A program made the translations under genes and the position numbers. This document shows positions 1 through 9,923 of a DNA stretch of 64,000 nucleotides, piece after piece. This stretch comes from Sinorhizobium chiapasense (GTDB taxonomy: Bacteria; Pseudomonadota; Alphaproteobacteria; Rhizobiales; Rhizobiaceae). The stretch covers positions 1,054,001 to 1,118,000 of the forward strand of contig NZ_CP133148.1 in assembly GCF_036488675.1 (NCBI RefSeq), read 5' to 3'. The stretch's first letter is position 1. Each line of letters starts with the position of its first letter. The notes below the pieces were generated by a model, which saw only the letters and a program-made list of their open reading frames with translations, made no database searches and was not told the origin of the DNA.

Positions 1-594
1 CCCACGCGCGACACGATGGCCGTGATCTATTCGGGCGACGGCGGCTGGCGCGACATCGACAAAGAGGTCGGCAATATCCTGCAGCGAGAGGGCGTTCCGG
101 TCGTCGGGGTGGATTCGCTGCGCTATTTCTGGTCCGAACGCCAGCCGCAAGCGACCGCCGACGATCTTGCGCGGATCATCACCTATTATCGAAAGCGGTG
201 GAATGTCCGAAACGTCCTGCTGATCGGCTATTCCTTCGGTGCCGACATCCTGCCGCGCACATACAACCTGCTCCCGTCAGCGGATAGTCAGCGCGTGCGC
301 CAGCTCACGCTCATGGCACTCTCGCATCATGCTGACTACAAGATCTCGGTTCTTGGCTGGCTGGGTGCGGAGGGCGAGGGGGGTGACCCGATCAACGATC
401 TCAAGGCGATCGATCCCGCGCTCGTCCAGTGCATCTACGGTACCGACGAAGACGACGACGCCTGCCCGGGTCTGAAATCTTCGGGCGTGGATGTGGTCGC
501 CATCGAGGGTGGCCACCATTTCGACGAGAACTACCCCGCCTTGACAGGCCGTGTGCTCGACGCGCTCGACCGCCGCCTTGCGGCGGCGAGGTGA
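1..594 (+). CDS. acvB: AcvB/VirJ family protein, C-terminal part (cut by window edge)
   Basis: The reading frame is open from the first base, so the start lies upstream and only about 197 C-terminal residues are visible. The fragment is an alpha/beta hydrolase: it has a GYSFGAD nucleophile elbow (Gly-x-Ser-x-Gly) and a late GGHHFDE segment that could supply the catalytic His. The overall sequence is that of the AcvB/VirJ family. From family knowledge, AcvB-type proteins are periplasmic and have been linked to hydrolysis of lysyl-phosphatidylglycerol, usually encoded after lpiA in an acid-induced operon; lpiA would lie outside the window. It converges with purN, with only 16 bases between the stops. 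Confidence 0.85.
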   Translation, partial: PTRDTMAVIYSGDGGWRDIDKEVGNILQREGVPVVGVDSLRYFWSERQPQATADDLARIITYYRKRWNVRNVLLIGYSFGADILPRTYNLLPSADSQRVRQLTLMALSHHADYKISVLGWLGAEGEGGDPINDLKAIDPALVQCIYGTDEDDDACPGLKSSGVDVVAIEGGHHFDENYPALTGRVLDALDRRLAAAR

Positions 595-610
595 TGCGCA
601 AGGACCTCTG

Positions 611-1273
611 TCAGATCGCGGGAGAAACGAGGACGCCCGATGCCTCGCCTACCGCATGGCTTGCAGCCCGCCCGTCTTTCATTTCGACCTTGCCCTCGGC
701 GACGAGCCGCAGCGCCAGCGGATAGGTCTTGTGTTCCACCGTCAGAACGCGTGCGGCGAGCGTTTCCGCCGTATCGCCGGCGAGGATTGGAACCGCGGCC
801 TGCGCGATGATCGGGCCGTCGTCCATGGCTTCGGTGACAAAATGGACCGTGCAGCCGGCAAGCCTCATGCCGGCGTCGATTGCGCGCTGATGGGTGTGAA
901 GCCCGGGAAACAACGGTAAAAGCGACGGATGAATATTGAGGATGCGGCCTTCATGGCGCTGAATGAACGTTGCCGACAGCAGCCGCATGTAGCCGGCAAG
1001 GCAGATGATGTCCGGCCGGAGGCGATCAAGTTCCGCGAGGATCGCCGCTTCGTGCGCTTCCTTGCTGTCGAAATCCTTTCGGACGAACGAAAAGGTCGGG
1101 ATGCCGAGTCTGGCTGCTTTGGCCAGGCCACCGGCCTCCGCCTTGTCGGCGATCACCGCAATGACTTCGGCGGGGAAGTCCGGTTCCGCTGCTGCTTTCG
1201 CCAGTGAAAGCATGTTCGAGCCGCCGCCGGAAATGAAGACGACGACCTGCTTCTTAGCCGTAGTCGCGTTCAT
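611..1273 (-). CDS. purN: Phosphoribosylglycinamide formyltransferase
   Basis: A 220-residue PurN that transfers a formyl group from 10-formyl-tetrahydrofolate to GAR in purine synthesis. The N terminus has the phosphoribosyl-binding SGGGSNM loop. The catalytic Asn-His-Asp set is visible as LNIHPSLLP, the [11 protein letters not shown] segment and the [10 protein letters not shown] region. Its ATG overlaps the purM stop by four bases (ATGA), so the pair is translationally coupled. Length is normal for the family. Confidence 0.97.
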   Translation of the reverse strand: MNATTAKKQVVVFISGGGSNMLSLAKAAAEPDFPAEVIAVIADKAEAGGLAKAARLGIPTFSFVRKDFDSKEAHEAAILAELDRLRPDIICLAGYMRLLSATFIQRHEGRILNIHPSLLPLFPGLHTHQRAIDAGMRLAGCTVHFVTEAMDDGPIIAQAAVPILAGDTAETLAARVLTVEHKTYPLALRLVAEGKVEMKDGRAASHAVGEASGVLVSPAI

Positions 1274-2340
1274 AGGGAGAGGCTGCCCTTGTAGATCGTG
1301 CCCGCGGCGCCTTCGGCACGCGCGACCATGCGGCCGAGCGTGAAGACCGTTTCACCTTCGCCCGAAAGTATCGTCGCGACCTTTTCAGCCTCTGTCGCCG
1401 GAACGACGACGATCATGCCAACGCCGCAGTTGAACGTGCGCAGCATTTCGTTGGCGGCGACCCCGCCGGTCTTGGCAAGCCAGGAGAAGACCGCCGGCGG
1501 CTTAATCGCGTCGAGGTCGATCTCTGCGGCAAGGTGCTTCGGCAGTACGCGCGGAATGTTTTCGGGAAATCCGCCGCCGGTGATGTGCGCGAGCGCCGTG
1601 AGCGCTCCCGTCTCGCGGATCGCTTTCAGGAGCGGCTTTACGTAGATGCGCGTCGGTGTCAGCAGAAGATCGGCAAGCGTGCCTTCGCCGAACGGGGCGG
1701 GCGCGTCCCAGGCCAGTCCGGAAAGCGCAACGATCTTGCGGACCAGCGAATAGCCGTTTGAGTGCACTCCAGAAGAGGCGAGCCCGAGGATGATGTCACC
1801 TTCGGCAATGTCGCCTGCCGGCAGCAACTGGCCACGCTCGGCCGCGCCGACGGCAAAGCCGGCGAGGTCGTAGTCGTCGCCGGAATACATGCCCGGCATC
1901 TCGGCTGTTTCCCCGCCGATCAACGCGCAACCCGCGTCGCGGCAGCCGGCGGCGATACCGGCAACGATCGCGGCACCCTGGTCCGGGTCGAGCTTGCCGG
2001 TCGCAAAATAGTCAAGGAAGAACAGCGGTTCCGCCCCCTGCACGACGAGATCATTGACGCACATGGCGACGAGATCGATGCCGACCGTGTCGTGCTTGTT
2101 CGCGTCGATGGCGATCTTGAGCTTGGTGCCGACTCCATCGTTCGCGGCAACAAGGACCGGATCGGTGAAACCGGCAGCCTTCAGGTCGAAGAGACCGCCG
2201 AAACCACCGATCTCTCCATCGGCGCCCGGGCGTCGCGTGGAGCGCACATGGGGTTTGATCTTCTCCACCATCAGGTTGCCGGCGTCGATGTCGACGCCTG
2301 CGTCGCTATAGGTGAGACCATTCTTGCCCGACTGGCTCAT
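1270..2340 (-). CDS. purM: Phosphoribosylformylglycinamidine cyclo-ligase (AIR synthetase)
   Basis: A 356-residue PurM that closes the imidazole ring by ATP-dependent conversion of FGAM to AIR. The family signature is clear: [12 protein letters not shown] at the N terminus, [30 protein letters not shown] and [13 protein letters not shown]. An upstream in-frame start at 2439 exists, but the ATG at 2340 gives the conserved [15 protein letters not shown] start and has a GGAG ribosome site seven bases upstream. It is the first gene of the purM-purN operon and is divergent from the permease gene. Confidence 0.97.
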   Translation of the reverse strand: MSQSGKNGLTYSDAGVDIDAGNLMVEKIKPHVRSTRRPGADGEIGGFGGLFDLKAAGFTDPVLVAANDGVGTKLKIAIDANKHDTVGIDLVAMCVNDLVVQGAEPLFFLDYFATGKLDPDQGAAIVAGIAAGCRDAGCALIGGETAEMPGMYSGDDYDLAGFAVGAAERGQLLPAGDIAEGDIILGLASSGVHSNGYSLVRKIVALSGLAWDAPAPFGEGTLADLLLTPTRIYVKPLLKAIRETGALTALAHITGGGFPENIPRVLPKHLAAEIDLDAIKPPAVFSWLAKTGGVAANEMLRTFNCGVGMIVVVPATEAEKVATILSGEGETVFTLGRMVARAEGAAGTIYKGSLSL

Positions 2341-2591
2341 GCTCGTTCTCCAAGGCTCGTCGTATTTTGCGGATGCGATTGGCACGGCGGGGCAAGGAGT
2401 GCAAGCCAACTGCCAACGCTTGCCGGCTTTTTTTGCCATTTTACCCGCATCTCACGGCCTTTCGAGCGGCGAGGGGCCGATTTGCCTCCGCATCAAAGGC
2501 GGCGGGCTTGACCAGCGTGCGCACCGCGCCCTATCTCGTGCAAATGGATGGAACGCGAGGCGTTTGCGCCGGACGCGGGACGGGGAGCGCA

Positions 2592-3713
2592 ATGGGCAGT
2601 CAGGTCAGCGGTGTGAGTCTCAAGCGCCAGATCGTCTTCTGGCTGCTGGTGCTCGCCGGCTTCATCGCCTTCCTCACGCTCTTCAGTTCGATCCTGCTGC
2701 CGTTCCTCGCCGGTATGGCGCTCGCCTATTTCCTCGATCCTGTCGCCGACCGGCTGCAGCGTTTGGGCCTCAGCCGGCTGATGGCGACGATCCTCATTCT
2801 TGTTGCCTTCGTCGTCGTGCTGGCGCTGTCGCTGATGATCATCATCCCATTGATCTTCACGCAGGCGGCCGACTTCGTCCAGAGGATGCCCGGCTATATC
2901 GCCAGCCTTCAGGCCTTCCTCACCGATAGCCAAACGACGCTGCTCCCGGACTGGCTTGCGGACCAGATGGCGGCGATCAAGCAGAATTCCGCCAAGCTGC
3001 TCGAACAGGGCGCAAGTTTCCTCGGCACGCTGTTCCAGCAATTGTGGAACTCCGGCATGGCACTGCTGGACATTCTTTCGCTCTTCATCATCACGCCGGT
3101 GGTGGCCTTCTATCTGTTGCTCGACTGGGACCGCATGGTCGATAAGGTCGACAGCTGGGTGCCGCGCGATTACGTCGACATCGTCCGCCAGATCGCCCGC
3201 GAGATGAACACGACCATTGCCGGCTTCGTGCGCGGCCAGGGTTCGCTGTGCATTATTCTCGGCCTCTACTATGCCATCGGCCTGTCGCTCGTCGGCCTCA
3301 ATTTCGGACTGCTGATCGGCCTTTTCGCCGGTATGATCAGCTTCATCCCCTATGTCGGCTCGATGGTGGGTCTCGTGCTCGCTGTTGGCGTGGCGCTGGT
3401 CCAGTTCTGGCCGAATTACATTACGATCCTGCTCGTCTTGGCTGTGTTCTTCAGCGGCCAGTTCATCGAGGGCAACATTCTGCAGCCGAAGCTGGTCGGC
3501 AAGAGCGTCGGTCTGCACCCCGTCTGGCTGATGTTCGCCTTGCTTGCCTTCGGTGCCCTCTTCGGCTTCGTCGGCCTTCTCGTCGCCGTGCCGGCCGCCG
3601 CCGCGATCGGCGTCCTTGTTCGTTTCGGCATACAGCGGTACCTTGATAGTGATCTCTATCACGGGCATAGGACAGCCGCGGAGAAGCAGCCGGAAGGCCA
3701 GGAGCCCCGCTGA
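2592..3713 (+). CDS. AI-2E family (PerM-like) membrane transporter
   Basis: A polytopic inner-membrane protein of about 373 residues. It has clustered hydrophobic segments at the N terminus, a central amphipathic stretch and a C-terminal block with GLLIGLFAGMISFIPYVGS and the conserved QPKLVGKSVGLHP motif of the PerM/AI-2E exporter family (PF01594). The substrate cannot be read from sequence. The frame stays open upstream to 2367, but ATG 2592 follows a GGGGAG site and begins just before the first membrane segment; ATG 2544 is an alternative. It sits 25 bases before the Hda-like gene, so they are probably co-transcribed, as I recall for other rhizobia. Confidence 0.88.
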   Translation: MGSQVSGVSLKRQIVFWLLVLAGFIAFLTLFSSILLPFLAGMALAYFLDPVADRLQRLGLSRLMATILILVAFVVVLALSLMIIIPLIFTQAADFVQRMPGYIASLQAFLTDSQTTLLPDWLADQMAAIKQNSAKLLEQGASFLGTLFQQLWNSGMALLDILSLFIITPVVAFYLLLDWDRMVDKVDSWVPRDYVDIVRQIAREMNTTIAGFVRGQGSLCIILGLYYAIGLSLVGLNFGLLIGLFAGMISFIPYVGSMVGLVLAVGVALVQFWPNYITILLVLAVFFSGQFIEGNILQPKLVGKSVGLHPVWLMFALLAFGALFGFVGLLVAVPAAAAIGVLVRFGIQRYLDSDLYHGHRTAAEKQPEGQEPR

Positions 3714-3738
3714 GTCGCGCCATTGTCCAGAGTACAGC

Positions 3739-4428
3739 ATGACAAGACGTCCGTTCGAACAACTGCCGCTCGCTTTCGGCCATGATCCGGCCACCGGTCG
3801 CGAGGATCTGCTCGTTTCCGATCGGCTGAGCGCTGCCATCGCTATCGTCGACCATTGGCCCGACTGGCCATCGCCTGTCGTCATCATCGCGGGACCGGTC
3901 GGCTCCGGGAAGTCGCATCTTGCCAGTATCTGGTGTGAGAGGGCGGGAGCCGAGGCGATTCATCCCGTCGCCGGCTCGGATGCCGCCGACATAGCGGCCC
4001 ATAAGCCAGTTCTCTTCGAGGATGCCGATCGCCAGGGCTTTGATGATACGGCGCTCTTCCATGTCATCAACAGCGTGCGCCAGCACGGCACCGCGCTGTT
4101 GATGACATCGCGCCTGTGGCCCATGTCATGGCCGGTGACGCTTCCGGATCTCCGCTCGCGCCTGAAGGCGGCCACGGTCGTCGAAATCGGTGAGCCGGAC
4201 GACGAACTGTTGACGCAGGTGCTCGTGAAGCTCTTCGCCGACCGCCAGCTCTTCGTCGATGAGCGTCTTGTCGGTTACATCGTGGCGCGCATGGAGCGCT
4301 CGCTGGAGGCGGCCCAGACGATCGTCGAGCGACTGGATCACCTCGCGCTTGCCCGTGGCACGCGGCTGACACGCGCCCTGGCGGCGGAGGTGCTGGCGGA
4401 GCTTGGAAATCCCCACCCGCCGGATTGA
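3739..4428 (+). CDS. hdaA: DnaA-related regulator of replication initiation (Hda-like)
   Basis: A 229-residue AAA+ protein related to DnaA domain III. It starts MTRRPFEQLPLAFGHDP, where the QLPLAF stretch is a clamp-binding-like motif typical of Hda. A Walker A GPVGSGKSH follows, and DLRSRL resembles the sensor/box region of DnaA-family ATPases. There is no DNA-binding domain IV. Family role: with the beta clamp it promotes ATP hydrolysis by DnaA and prevents re-initiation. The start was chosen because it gives the N-terminal clamp motif; the frame is open further upstream into the permease gene. The next gene, ppk, begins 58 bases later. Confidence 0.88.
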   Translation: MTRRPFEQLPLAFGHDPATGREDLLVSDRLSAAIAIVDHWPDWPSPVVIIAGPVGSGKSHLASIWCERAGAEAIHPVAGSDAADIAAHKPVLFEDADRQGFDDTALFHVINSVRQHGTALLMTSRLWPMSWPVTLPDLRSRLKAATVVEIGEPDDELLTQVLVKLFADRQLFVDERLVGYIVARMERSLEAAQTIVERLDHLALARGTRLTRALAAEVLAELGNPHPPD

Positions 4429-4457
4429 CTGTCACAGTTCCGTCGTCAAACTGGGAT
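4429..4457 (+). promoter_or_regulatory. Probable Pho box upstream of ppk
   Basis: Three seven-base direct repeats occur with an 11-base period, CTGTCAC-AGTT-CCGTCGT-CAAA-CTGGGAT. They match the PhoB half-site CTGTCAT at 6, 5 and 5 of 7 positions. The array starts at the base after the hda stop and lies 30 bases before the ppk ATG. PhoB control of ppk has been reported in S. meliloti as I recall; binding here is inferred. Confidence 0.6.
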
Positions 4458-4486
4458 AGCTCGTGCATCTGGAGTAATGGGGTCTG

Positions 4487-6679
4487 ATGGGTATGGATAA
4501 GGCGACGTCGGCAATCATCGAACATGAGACGTCTGCGGAGCAGATAGACCTGCTGACGAGCCCCGAGCGCTTCATCAATCGCGAATTCTCCTGGCTTCAG
4601 TTCAACCGCCGCGTCCTCGAGGAAACGCTGAACACGGCGCATCCCTTGCTGGAGCGCGTCCGCTTCCTGTCGATTTCGGCCGCCAACCTCGACGAGTTCT
4701 TCATGGTCCGCGTCGCAGGTATCGAAGGCCAGGTGCGTCAGGGGATTGCGCTTCGCAGCCCCGACGGCAAGACGCCGGCCGAACAGCTCGACGATATCCT
4801 CAAGGAAATCGACAACCTGCAGATGGAGCAGCAGGCGTCGCTCGCCGTCCTGCAGCAATACCTCGCGAAGGAAGACATCCTCATCGTCCGGCCTGCCTCG
4901 TTGTCCGCTCAGGACCGGAGCTGGCTCGCCAACGAATTCGATCAGTCGATCTTCCCGGTGTTGACGCCGTTGTCGATCGATCCGGCGCATCCTTTCCCGT
5001 TCATCCCCAACCTCGGCTTTTCGATCGGGCTGCAACTCGTCAGCAAGACGGGCCGCGAGCCGATGACGGCGCTGTTGCGCCTTCCGGTGGCGCTCGACCG
5101 GTTTATCCGCCTGCCGGATGTGAAGAACGTCATCCGTTACATCACGCTCGAGGACGTTGTCAGCCAGTTCATCGACCGCCTCTTCCCAGGTTACGAAGTG
5201 CAGGGTTCGGGAACCTTCCGTATCATTCGTGACAGCGATATCGAAGTCGAGGAAGAGGCAGAAGACCTCGTTCGCTTCTTCGAGACGGCCCTCAAACGGC
5301 GCCGTCGCGGTTCGGTCATCCGCATCGAGACCGACTCCGAAATGCCGGCATCGCTGCGCCAGTTCGTGGTGCAGGAGCTCGGGGTTCCGGAAAACCGTAT
5401 CGCGGTGCTTCCAGGCCTTCTTGCGCTGAACACGCTTTCGGAAATCACCAAGGCGCCGCGCGAAGATCTGCGCTTCGAGCCTTACAATCCGCGCTTCCCC
5501 GAGCGCGTGCGCGAGCATGCCGGCGATTGCCTGGCGGCGATCCGCGAAAAGGACATGGTGGTCCATCACCCGTACGAATCGTTTGATGTCGTCGTGCAGT
5601 TCCTCCTGCAGGCGGCGCGCGATCCGGACGTGCTGGCGATCAAGCAGACGCTCTACCGCACCTCGAACGACAGCCCGATCGTGCGTGCCCTGATCGATGC
5701 CGCCGACGCCGGCAAGTCGGTGACGGCGCTTGTCGAGCTCAAGGCGCGATTCGATGAAGAGGCAAACATCCGCTGGGCGCGTGACCTTGAGCGTGCGGGT
5801 GTCCAGGTCGTCTTCGGGTTCATCGAACTCAAAACGCACGCCAAGATGTCGATGGTCGTTCGTCGAGAGGAAGGCAAGCTCAGGACCTATTGCCACCTCG
5901 GCACCGGCAACTATCACCCGGTCACTGCGAAGATCTACACCGACCTGTCGTTCTTCACCTGCAATCCGGTGATCGCTCACGACATGGCGAACATCTTCAA
6001 TTTCATCACGGGCTATGGTGAACCGGAAGCGGGCATGAAGCTGGCGGTCTCGCCGCACACGCTGCGGCCGCGGATCCTCAAGCATATCGAGGAAGAGATC
6101 GGGCATGCAGCGGCGGGCCGTCCTGCCGCGATCTGGATGAAGATGAATTCGCTTGTCGACCCGGAAATCATCGACGCGCTCTACAAGGCGAGCCGTGCCG
6201 GCGTCGAAATCGATCTCGTCGTACGCGGCATCTGCTGCCTGCGTCCGCAGCTTCCCGGTCTTTCCGAGAACATCCGGGTCAAGTCGATCGTCGGACGTTT
6301 CCTTGAACATTCGCGCATATTCTGCTTCGGCAACGGTCATGGCCTTCCGTCCGAAAATGCACTTGTCTATATCGGCTCGGCGGATATTATGCCGCGCAAT
6401 CTGGATCGGCGGGTCGAGACGCTTGTGCCTCTCATCAACCGGACTGTGCACGAACAGGTTCTTTCGCAGATCATGCTGGGAAATCTCATCGACAACCAGC
6501 AAAGCTACGAGATACTTCCGGACGGGACGTCACGCCGCATGGAAGTCGGCAAGGATGCCGAGCCGTTCAATGCGCAGCATTATTTCATGACCAACCCCAG
6601 CCTCTCGGGTCGGGGGGAGGCTCTGAAGTCCAGTGCACCAAAGCTGATAGCCGGCTGGAAAAGCGGTTGGCGCAAGTAA
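4487..6679 (+). CDS. ppk: Polyphosphate kinase 1
   Basis: A 730-residue PPK1 that reversibly polymerises the gamma phosphate of ATP into polyphosphate. The N domain begins [18 protein letters not shown], and the catalytic domains carry [14 protein letters not shown] and the HLGTGNYHP motif, whose first His (about residue 470) corresponds to the phosphohistidine. [14 protein letters not shown] lies in the C2 domain. ATG 4487 and ATG 4493 are both possible starts. The gene is followed 11 bases later by ppx, so polyphosphate synthesis and degradation are encoded together. A probable Pho box precedes it, consistent with induction by phosphate starvation. Confidence 0.97.
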   Translation: MGMDKATSAIIEHETSAEQIDLLTSPERFINREFSWLQFNRRVLEETLNTAHPLLERVRFLSISAANLDEFFMVRVAGIEGQVRQGIALRSPDGKTPAEQLDDILKEIDNLQMEQQASLAVLQQYLAKEDILIVRPASLSAQDRSWLANEFDQSIFPVLTPLSIDPAHPFPFIPNLGFSIGLQLVSKTGREPMTALLRLPVALDRFIRLPDVKNVIRYITLEDVVSQFIDRLFPGYEVQGSGTFRIIRDSDIEVEEEAEDLVRFFETALKRRRRGSVIRIETDSEMPASLRQFVVQELGVPENRIAVLPGLLALNTLSEITKAPREDLRFEPYNPRFPERVREHAGDCLAAIREKDMVVHHPYESFDVVVQFLLQAARDPDVLAIKQTLYRTSNDSPIVRALIDAADAGKSVTALVELKARFDEEANIRWARDLERAGVQVVFGFIELKTHAKMSMVVRREEGKLRTYCHLGTGNYHPVTAKIYTDLSFFTCNPVIAHDMANIFNFITGYGEPEAGMKLAVSPHTLRPRILKHIEEEIGHAAAGRPAAIWMKMNSLVDPEIIDALYKASRAGVEIDLVVRGICCLRPQLPGLSENIRVKSIVGRFLEHSRIFCFGNGHGLPSENALVYIGSADIMPRNLDRRVETLVPLINRTVHEQVLSQIMLGNLIDNQQSYEILPDGTSRRMEVGKDAEPFNAQHYFMTNPSLSGRGEALKSSAPKLIAGWKSGWRK

Positions 6680-6690
6680 ACTGGAATTGC

Positions 6691-8214
6691 ATGGTAGAAT
6701 CTGAAGCGCAGGGGCGTCTGCCCGGCATCCGGCCGGTCTCCGTTGTGGATATCGGTTCCAACTCTATTCGCCTTGTCATCTACGAAGGGCTCAGCCGCGC
6801 GCCGGCGGTGCTTTTCAACGAGAAGGTCATGTGTGGCCTCGGCAGGGGCATCGATGCGACTGGCCGGATGGCGGAAGAGAACGTCGAACGGGCGCTGAAG
6901 GCGCTTCAGCGCTTTCGGGCGCTGTCGGATCAGGCGCGGGCCACCACGATGTATGCGTTGGCGACGGCCGCCGCGCGCGAAGCCTCCAACGGTCCGTCTT
7001 TCATCGAAAAGGCGGAGGCTATCCTCGGTTGCAAGGTTCGCATCCTCAGCGGCGAGCAGGAGGCCCATTTCTCGGCCATGGGCATTGTCAGCGGCTATCA
7101 CGATCCCGACGGGATCGTGGGCGACCTCGGCGGCGGTTCCCTCGAACTCGTCGACGTCGAGGGCAAGCGCATCGGCAAAGGCATTACACTACCGCTCGGC
7201 GGCATCCGTCTCTTCGAACACAGCAACGGCTCGCTGCCGAAGGCGCGGACCTGGGTCCGCAAGTTCATGAAAGAAGCGGCCGTGCTGAAGGGCGGCACGG
7301 GGCGCACGTTCTACGCCGTCGGCGGTACATGGCGGTCGATCGCCAAGCTTCATATGGAAGCTCGCAACTACCCGCTGCATATGATGCAGGGCTATGAGAT
7401 TTCCTATGACGAGGCGATGTCTCTCCTGCCCGAAGTGATCGAGCCCAAGAACATCAAACCGTCTGCCTACGCGACAATCTCCAAGAGCCGCCGCAGCCTG
7501 TTGCCCTTCGGGGCCGTAACGATGCAGGAAGCCCTCTCGATCATGAAGCCGGGGCGGATCTCTTTCTCTGCGCTCGGCGTTCGCGAGGGCTATCTTTTCT
7601 CGCTGCTTTCCGAAGCCGAACGCGTGCTGGACCCGTTGCTGACGGCCGCCGACGAGATCGCGATCCTGCGCGCCCGCTCGCCCGAGCACGCCCGCGAACT
7701 TGCGGAATGGACCGGGCGCATGGTGCCGCACTTCGGTGTGGAGGAGACGGAAGAGGAGAGCCGATACCGCCAGGCTGCCTGCCTGCTCGCCGACATCAGT
7801 TGGCGGGCCCATCCGGACTATCGGGGACTTCAGGCGCTCAACATCATCGCGCACTCGTCCTTTTCCGGCATCACGCATGCCGGCCGGGCCTATATCGCCC
7901 TTGCGAACTATTACCGTTTCGAAGGCCTTAACGACGACGGTGCCACCGAGCCCCTCGCGGGTATCACGACGGAGCGGTTGCTCGAACTCGCCAAGCTGCT
8001 GGGCGGCCTGCTGCGCGTCGCCTATCTTTTCTCGGCGTCGATGCCGGGTGTCACGCGCCACCTCGGCTTGCGGCGATCGCCGCGTCCGGATGTCGATCTC
8101 GAATTCGTCGTGCCGGCGGCCTATTCCGAGTTCGAGGGCGAACGGCTGGATGGCCGTCTTCAGCAGCTCAGCAAGCTGACAGGCAAGCGACTCGCCTTCC
8201 ATTTCGAAAACTGA
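6691..8214 (+). CDS. ppx: Exopolyphosphatase (Ppx/GppA family)
   Basis: A 507-residue member of the ASKHA-fold Ppx/GppA family. The phosphate-1 loop VVDIGSNSIRLVIYE is at the N terminus and the phosphate-2 loop DLGGGSLELVDV follows. The C-terminal half resembles the HD-like helical domain. It removes terminal phosphates from polyphosphate and may also act on pppGpp. ATG 6691 is preferred over the TTG at 6667, which overlaps the ppk end. It is the second gene of the ppk operon; a GC hairpin and a RIME repeat follow the stop. Confidence 0.95.
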   Translation: MVESEAQGRLPGIRPVSVVDIGSNSIRLVIYEGLSRAPAVLFNEKVMCGLGRGIDATGRMAEENVERALKALQRFRALSDQARATTMYALATAAAREASNGPSFIEKAEAILGCKVRILSGEQEAHFSAMGIVSGYHDPDGIVGDLGGGSLELVDVEGKRIGKGITLPLGGIRLFEHSNGSLPKARTWVRKFMKEAAVLKGGTGRTFYAVGGTWRSIAKLHMEARNYPLHMMQGYEISYDEAMSLLPEVIEPKNIKPSAYATISKSRRSLLPFGAVTMQEALSIMKPGRISFSALGVREGYLFSLLSEAERVLDPLLTAADEIAILRARSPEHARELAEWTGRMVPHFGVEETEEESRYRQAACLLADISWRAHPDYRGLQALNIIAHSSFSGITHAGRAYIALANYYRFEGLNDDGATEPLAGITTERLLELAKLLGGLLRVAYLFSASMPGVTRHLGLRRSPRPDVDLEFVVPAAYSEFEGERLDGRLQQLSKLTGKRLAFHFEN

Positions 8215-8244
8215 TCGGGGTTACGCAGCTCCATTGCGAAGAGA

Positions 8245-8269
8245 CGGCTGCGCTTGGATCGCGCAGCCG
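8245..8269 (+). terminator. GC hairpin after ppx
   Basis: A perfect 8-base-pair inverted repeat, CGGCTGCG/CGCAGCCG, with a nine-base loop lies 31 bases after the ppx stop. There is no clear T tract, so it is only a candidate transcript end or processing hairpin. Confidence 0.4.
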
Positions 8270-8272
8270 CCG

Positions 8273-8380
8273 TACAGCGCCGCGCGTCTTGTCAGACGCG
8301 CAAAGGACGCTGTAGCGCTTTGAATTTCTGCATGTTTTTATCCTTAAATCGGCTAGGATTTAAGGAAACCGAAACTGCAG
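8273..8380 (+). repeat. RIME1-like intergenic repeat, complete copy, forward
   Basis: Two adjoining imperfect palindromes make a unit of about 108 bases. The first runs TACAGCGCCGCGCGTC to GGACGCTGTAG; the second is CTGCATG followed by an AT-rich stem around TTAAATC/GATTTAAG and ends in CTGCAG. It lies between the ends of two convergent genes. Confidence 0.85.
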
Positions 8381-8385
8381 TTGAT

Positions 8386-9756
8386 TCATTCGGCCTTCAG
8401 GAATTCGCGGACTTCGAGCAACACGAACTCATCGTCGTCCGCCTTGTTGATGGCGCGGCCAGCGGAGAAGGGCAGGTTGTTGTCGTTGCCAACGATGATA
8501 TGCGTGTCGTCGACGCGATCGACGTTCTCGATCGTAACGAAGGGCATGTCGTAGTAGCCATCACCGCCGCCCTGGCGCTTTCTGCCTTCCGGATCGGCGA
8601 TCTTGAGAAGATCGATGTAACCGATCTTGCGCACGGCCTTGCCGGCGTTCTCGTCGCTGATCTCGATCTTGTAGATGCGCTTGAGCTTCGAGCCGACGGC
8701 GAAGCAGTCAGGTTTCGGATCCTTCGGGTCTGCGCATGCCTTGTCGACAGTGCCGGCCCCGTTGTCGCGCTCGATGACCAGCGCAGTCTTCTCGTCGAGC
8801 ATGTTGAAGTCACCGATCGCCTCGCCACCTTCGGAGAGCGGATAGAGCCAGCTGCGGCCGGTCCAGGCTTTGCTGGCGACATCGAGTTCGATGATTCTGA
8901 GCGCCGGTCGACCGTCGGCCTGCTCGACCGATTCATTATCGGTCCAGATCGGCCCTTCCAGCAGGCCGTAGAGCTTGCTGCCGTCCTTGGACATCGCCAG
9001 GCCTTCGTAGCCGCCGGAACGCTTCAGGTTGAAGGCGGGCATTTTCTTGGAGGGGTCCGCCTGCAGCGTCAGCGTTGGATTGTCGGGCGACATCACCGGC
9101 TTGCCGTCAGCAACGGTCGGAATGACATCGGTCAGTTTGCCGGCCGTATCGAATTTCAGGATGTAGGGGCCGAACTCTTCGCCTACCCAGAAGCCGCCTT
9201 CGACCGGCTGGATCGATTCCACGTCGAAATCGGCGCCGGTGAGATAACGGTTGGCTGAGCCTTCCATGACGGTCGGGAAGGGCGCTTTGCGGTCCGGATC
9301 GGACAGGAAAACGGTTTGCAGCGCTTCGACCTTGCCGGCATCCCAGTCGATCTTGAGGTGATGCAGCATCAACATCGCGTCGGTCGAGTTCAGCTTGTTG
9401 CCGAACCCGTTGTCGGAAAGGCTCCAGAAGGTCCCGTCCGGCATCGTCTTGATGCCGGAAAAGCCTTGCATCGGCTGACCATTGAAAGGCAGCGACAAGC
9501 CGGTCGGCCGCACACCGTCCGTGCCGGGCACGCTGCCGAGTTCGACGGCACGCTTCCGGTCGGCCGTCGTGAATTTGCCCGAGGTCTTGAGATAGTCCGC
9601 CGCGTCAGCCGGTGCTGCGATGATCGTGTTGGCCGGCAGGATGGCATGCGCCTTCAGCGTTGCCGGAAACACCTTCTCCTCGGCAAGTGCCGTTGTCGTC
9701 ATTACAAGTGCCAGCGCCGCGGAGGCGAAAAATGCTTTCGTCATGAAGTTCACCAT
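8386..9756 (-). CDS. Exported esterase-like phytase-family protein
   Basis: A 456-residue protein with an N-terminal signal peptide (hydrophobic core FFASAALALVM, likely cleavage after TTALA). The mature part has the hallmarks of the esterase-like activity of phytase family (PF13449): FSGIKTMPDGTFWSLSDNG, EGLAMSKDGSKLYGLLEGP and a VIERDNGAGT motif, suggesting a beta-propeller. It probably acts in the periplasm on phosphoester or related substrates, but the substrate is unknown. MTKAFF at 9744 is an alternative start. It stands alone and converges on ppx across a RIME repeat. Confidence 0.85.
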   Translation of the reverse strand: MVNFMTKAFFASAALALVMTTTALAEEKVFPATLKAHAILPANTIIAAPADAADYLKTSGKFTTADRKRAVELGSVPGTDGVRPTGLSLPFNGQPMQGFSGIKTMPDGTFWSLSDNGFGNKLNSTDAMLMLHHLKIDWDAGKVEALQTVFLSDPDRKAPFPTVMEGSANRYLTGADFDVESIQPVEGGFWVGEEFGPYILKFDTAGKLTDVIPTVADGKPVMSPDNPTLTLQADPSKKMPAFNLKRSGGYEGLAMSKDGSKLYGLLEGPIWTDNESVEQADGRPALRIIELDVASKAWTGRSWLYPLSEGGEAIGDFNMLDEKTALVIERDNGAGTVDKACADPKDPKPDCFAVGSKLKRIYKIEISDENAGKAVRKIGYIDLLKIADPEGRKRQGGGDGYYDMPFVTIENVDRVDDTHIIVGNDNNLPFSAGRAINKADDDEFVLLEVREFLKAE

Positions 9757-9923
9757 GGGTTGGAGGTCTGAGACCGGTCCCCGATAGGCGCGTTTGATGA
9801 CGGCTGATTGATGCTTGTTTTACAGCCTCGTGAAGCTTTGGTGACACTCGATACCTTGCTCAAACGTTCAAGATCTACAGTCACTTCGAGCGTTAATGTT
9901 GCCGGGAAAAATGCGGAGATAAA

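Noticed and set aside
2493..3887. Open frame of 464 codons opposite the AI-2E permease gene
   Set aside because: Acidic, low-complexity shadow; the permease frame has membrane segments and family motifs.
4067..6502. Long open frame of 811 codons on the minus strand
   Set aside because: It lies opposite ppk, a clear gene with conserved motifs. The frame is a result of high third-position G+C.
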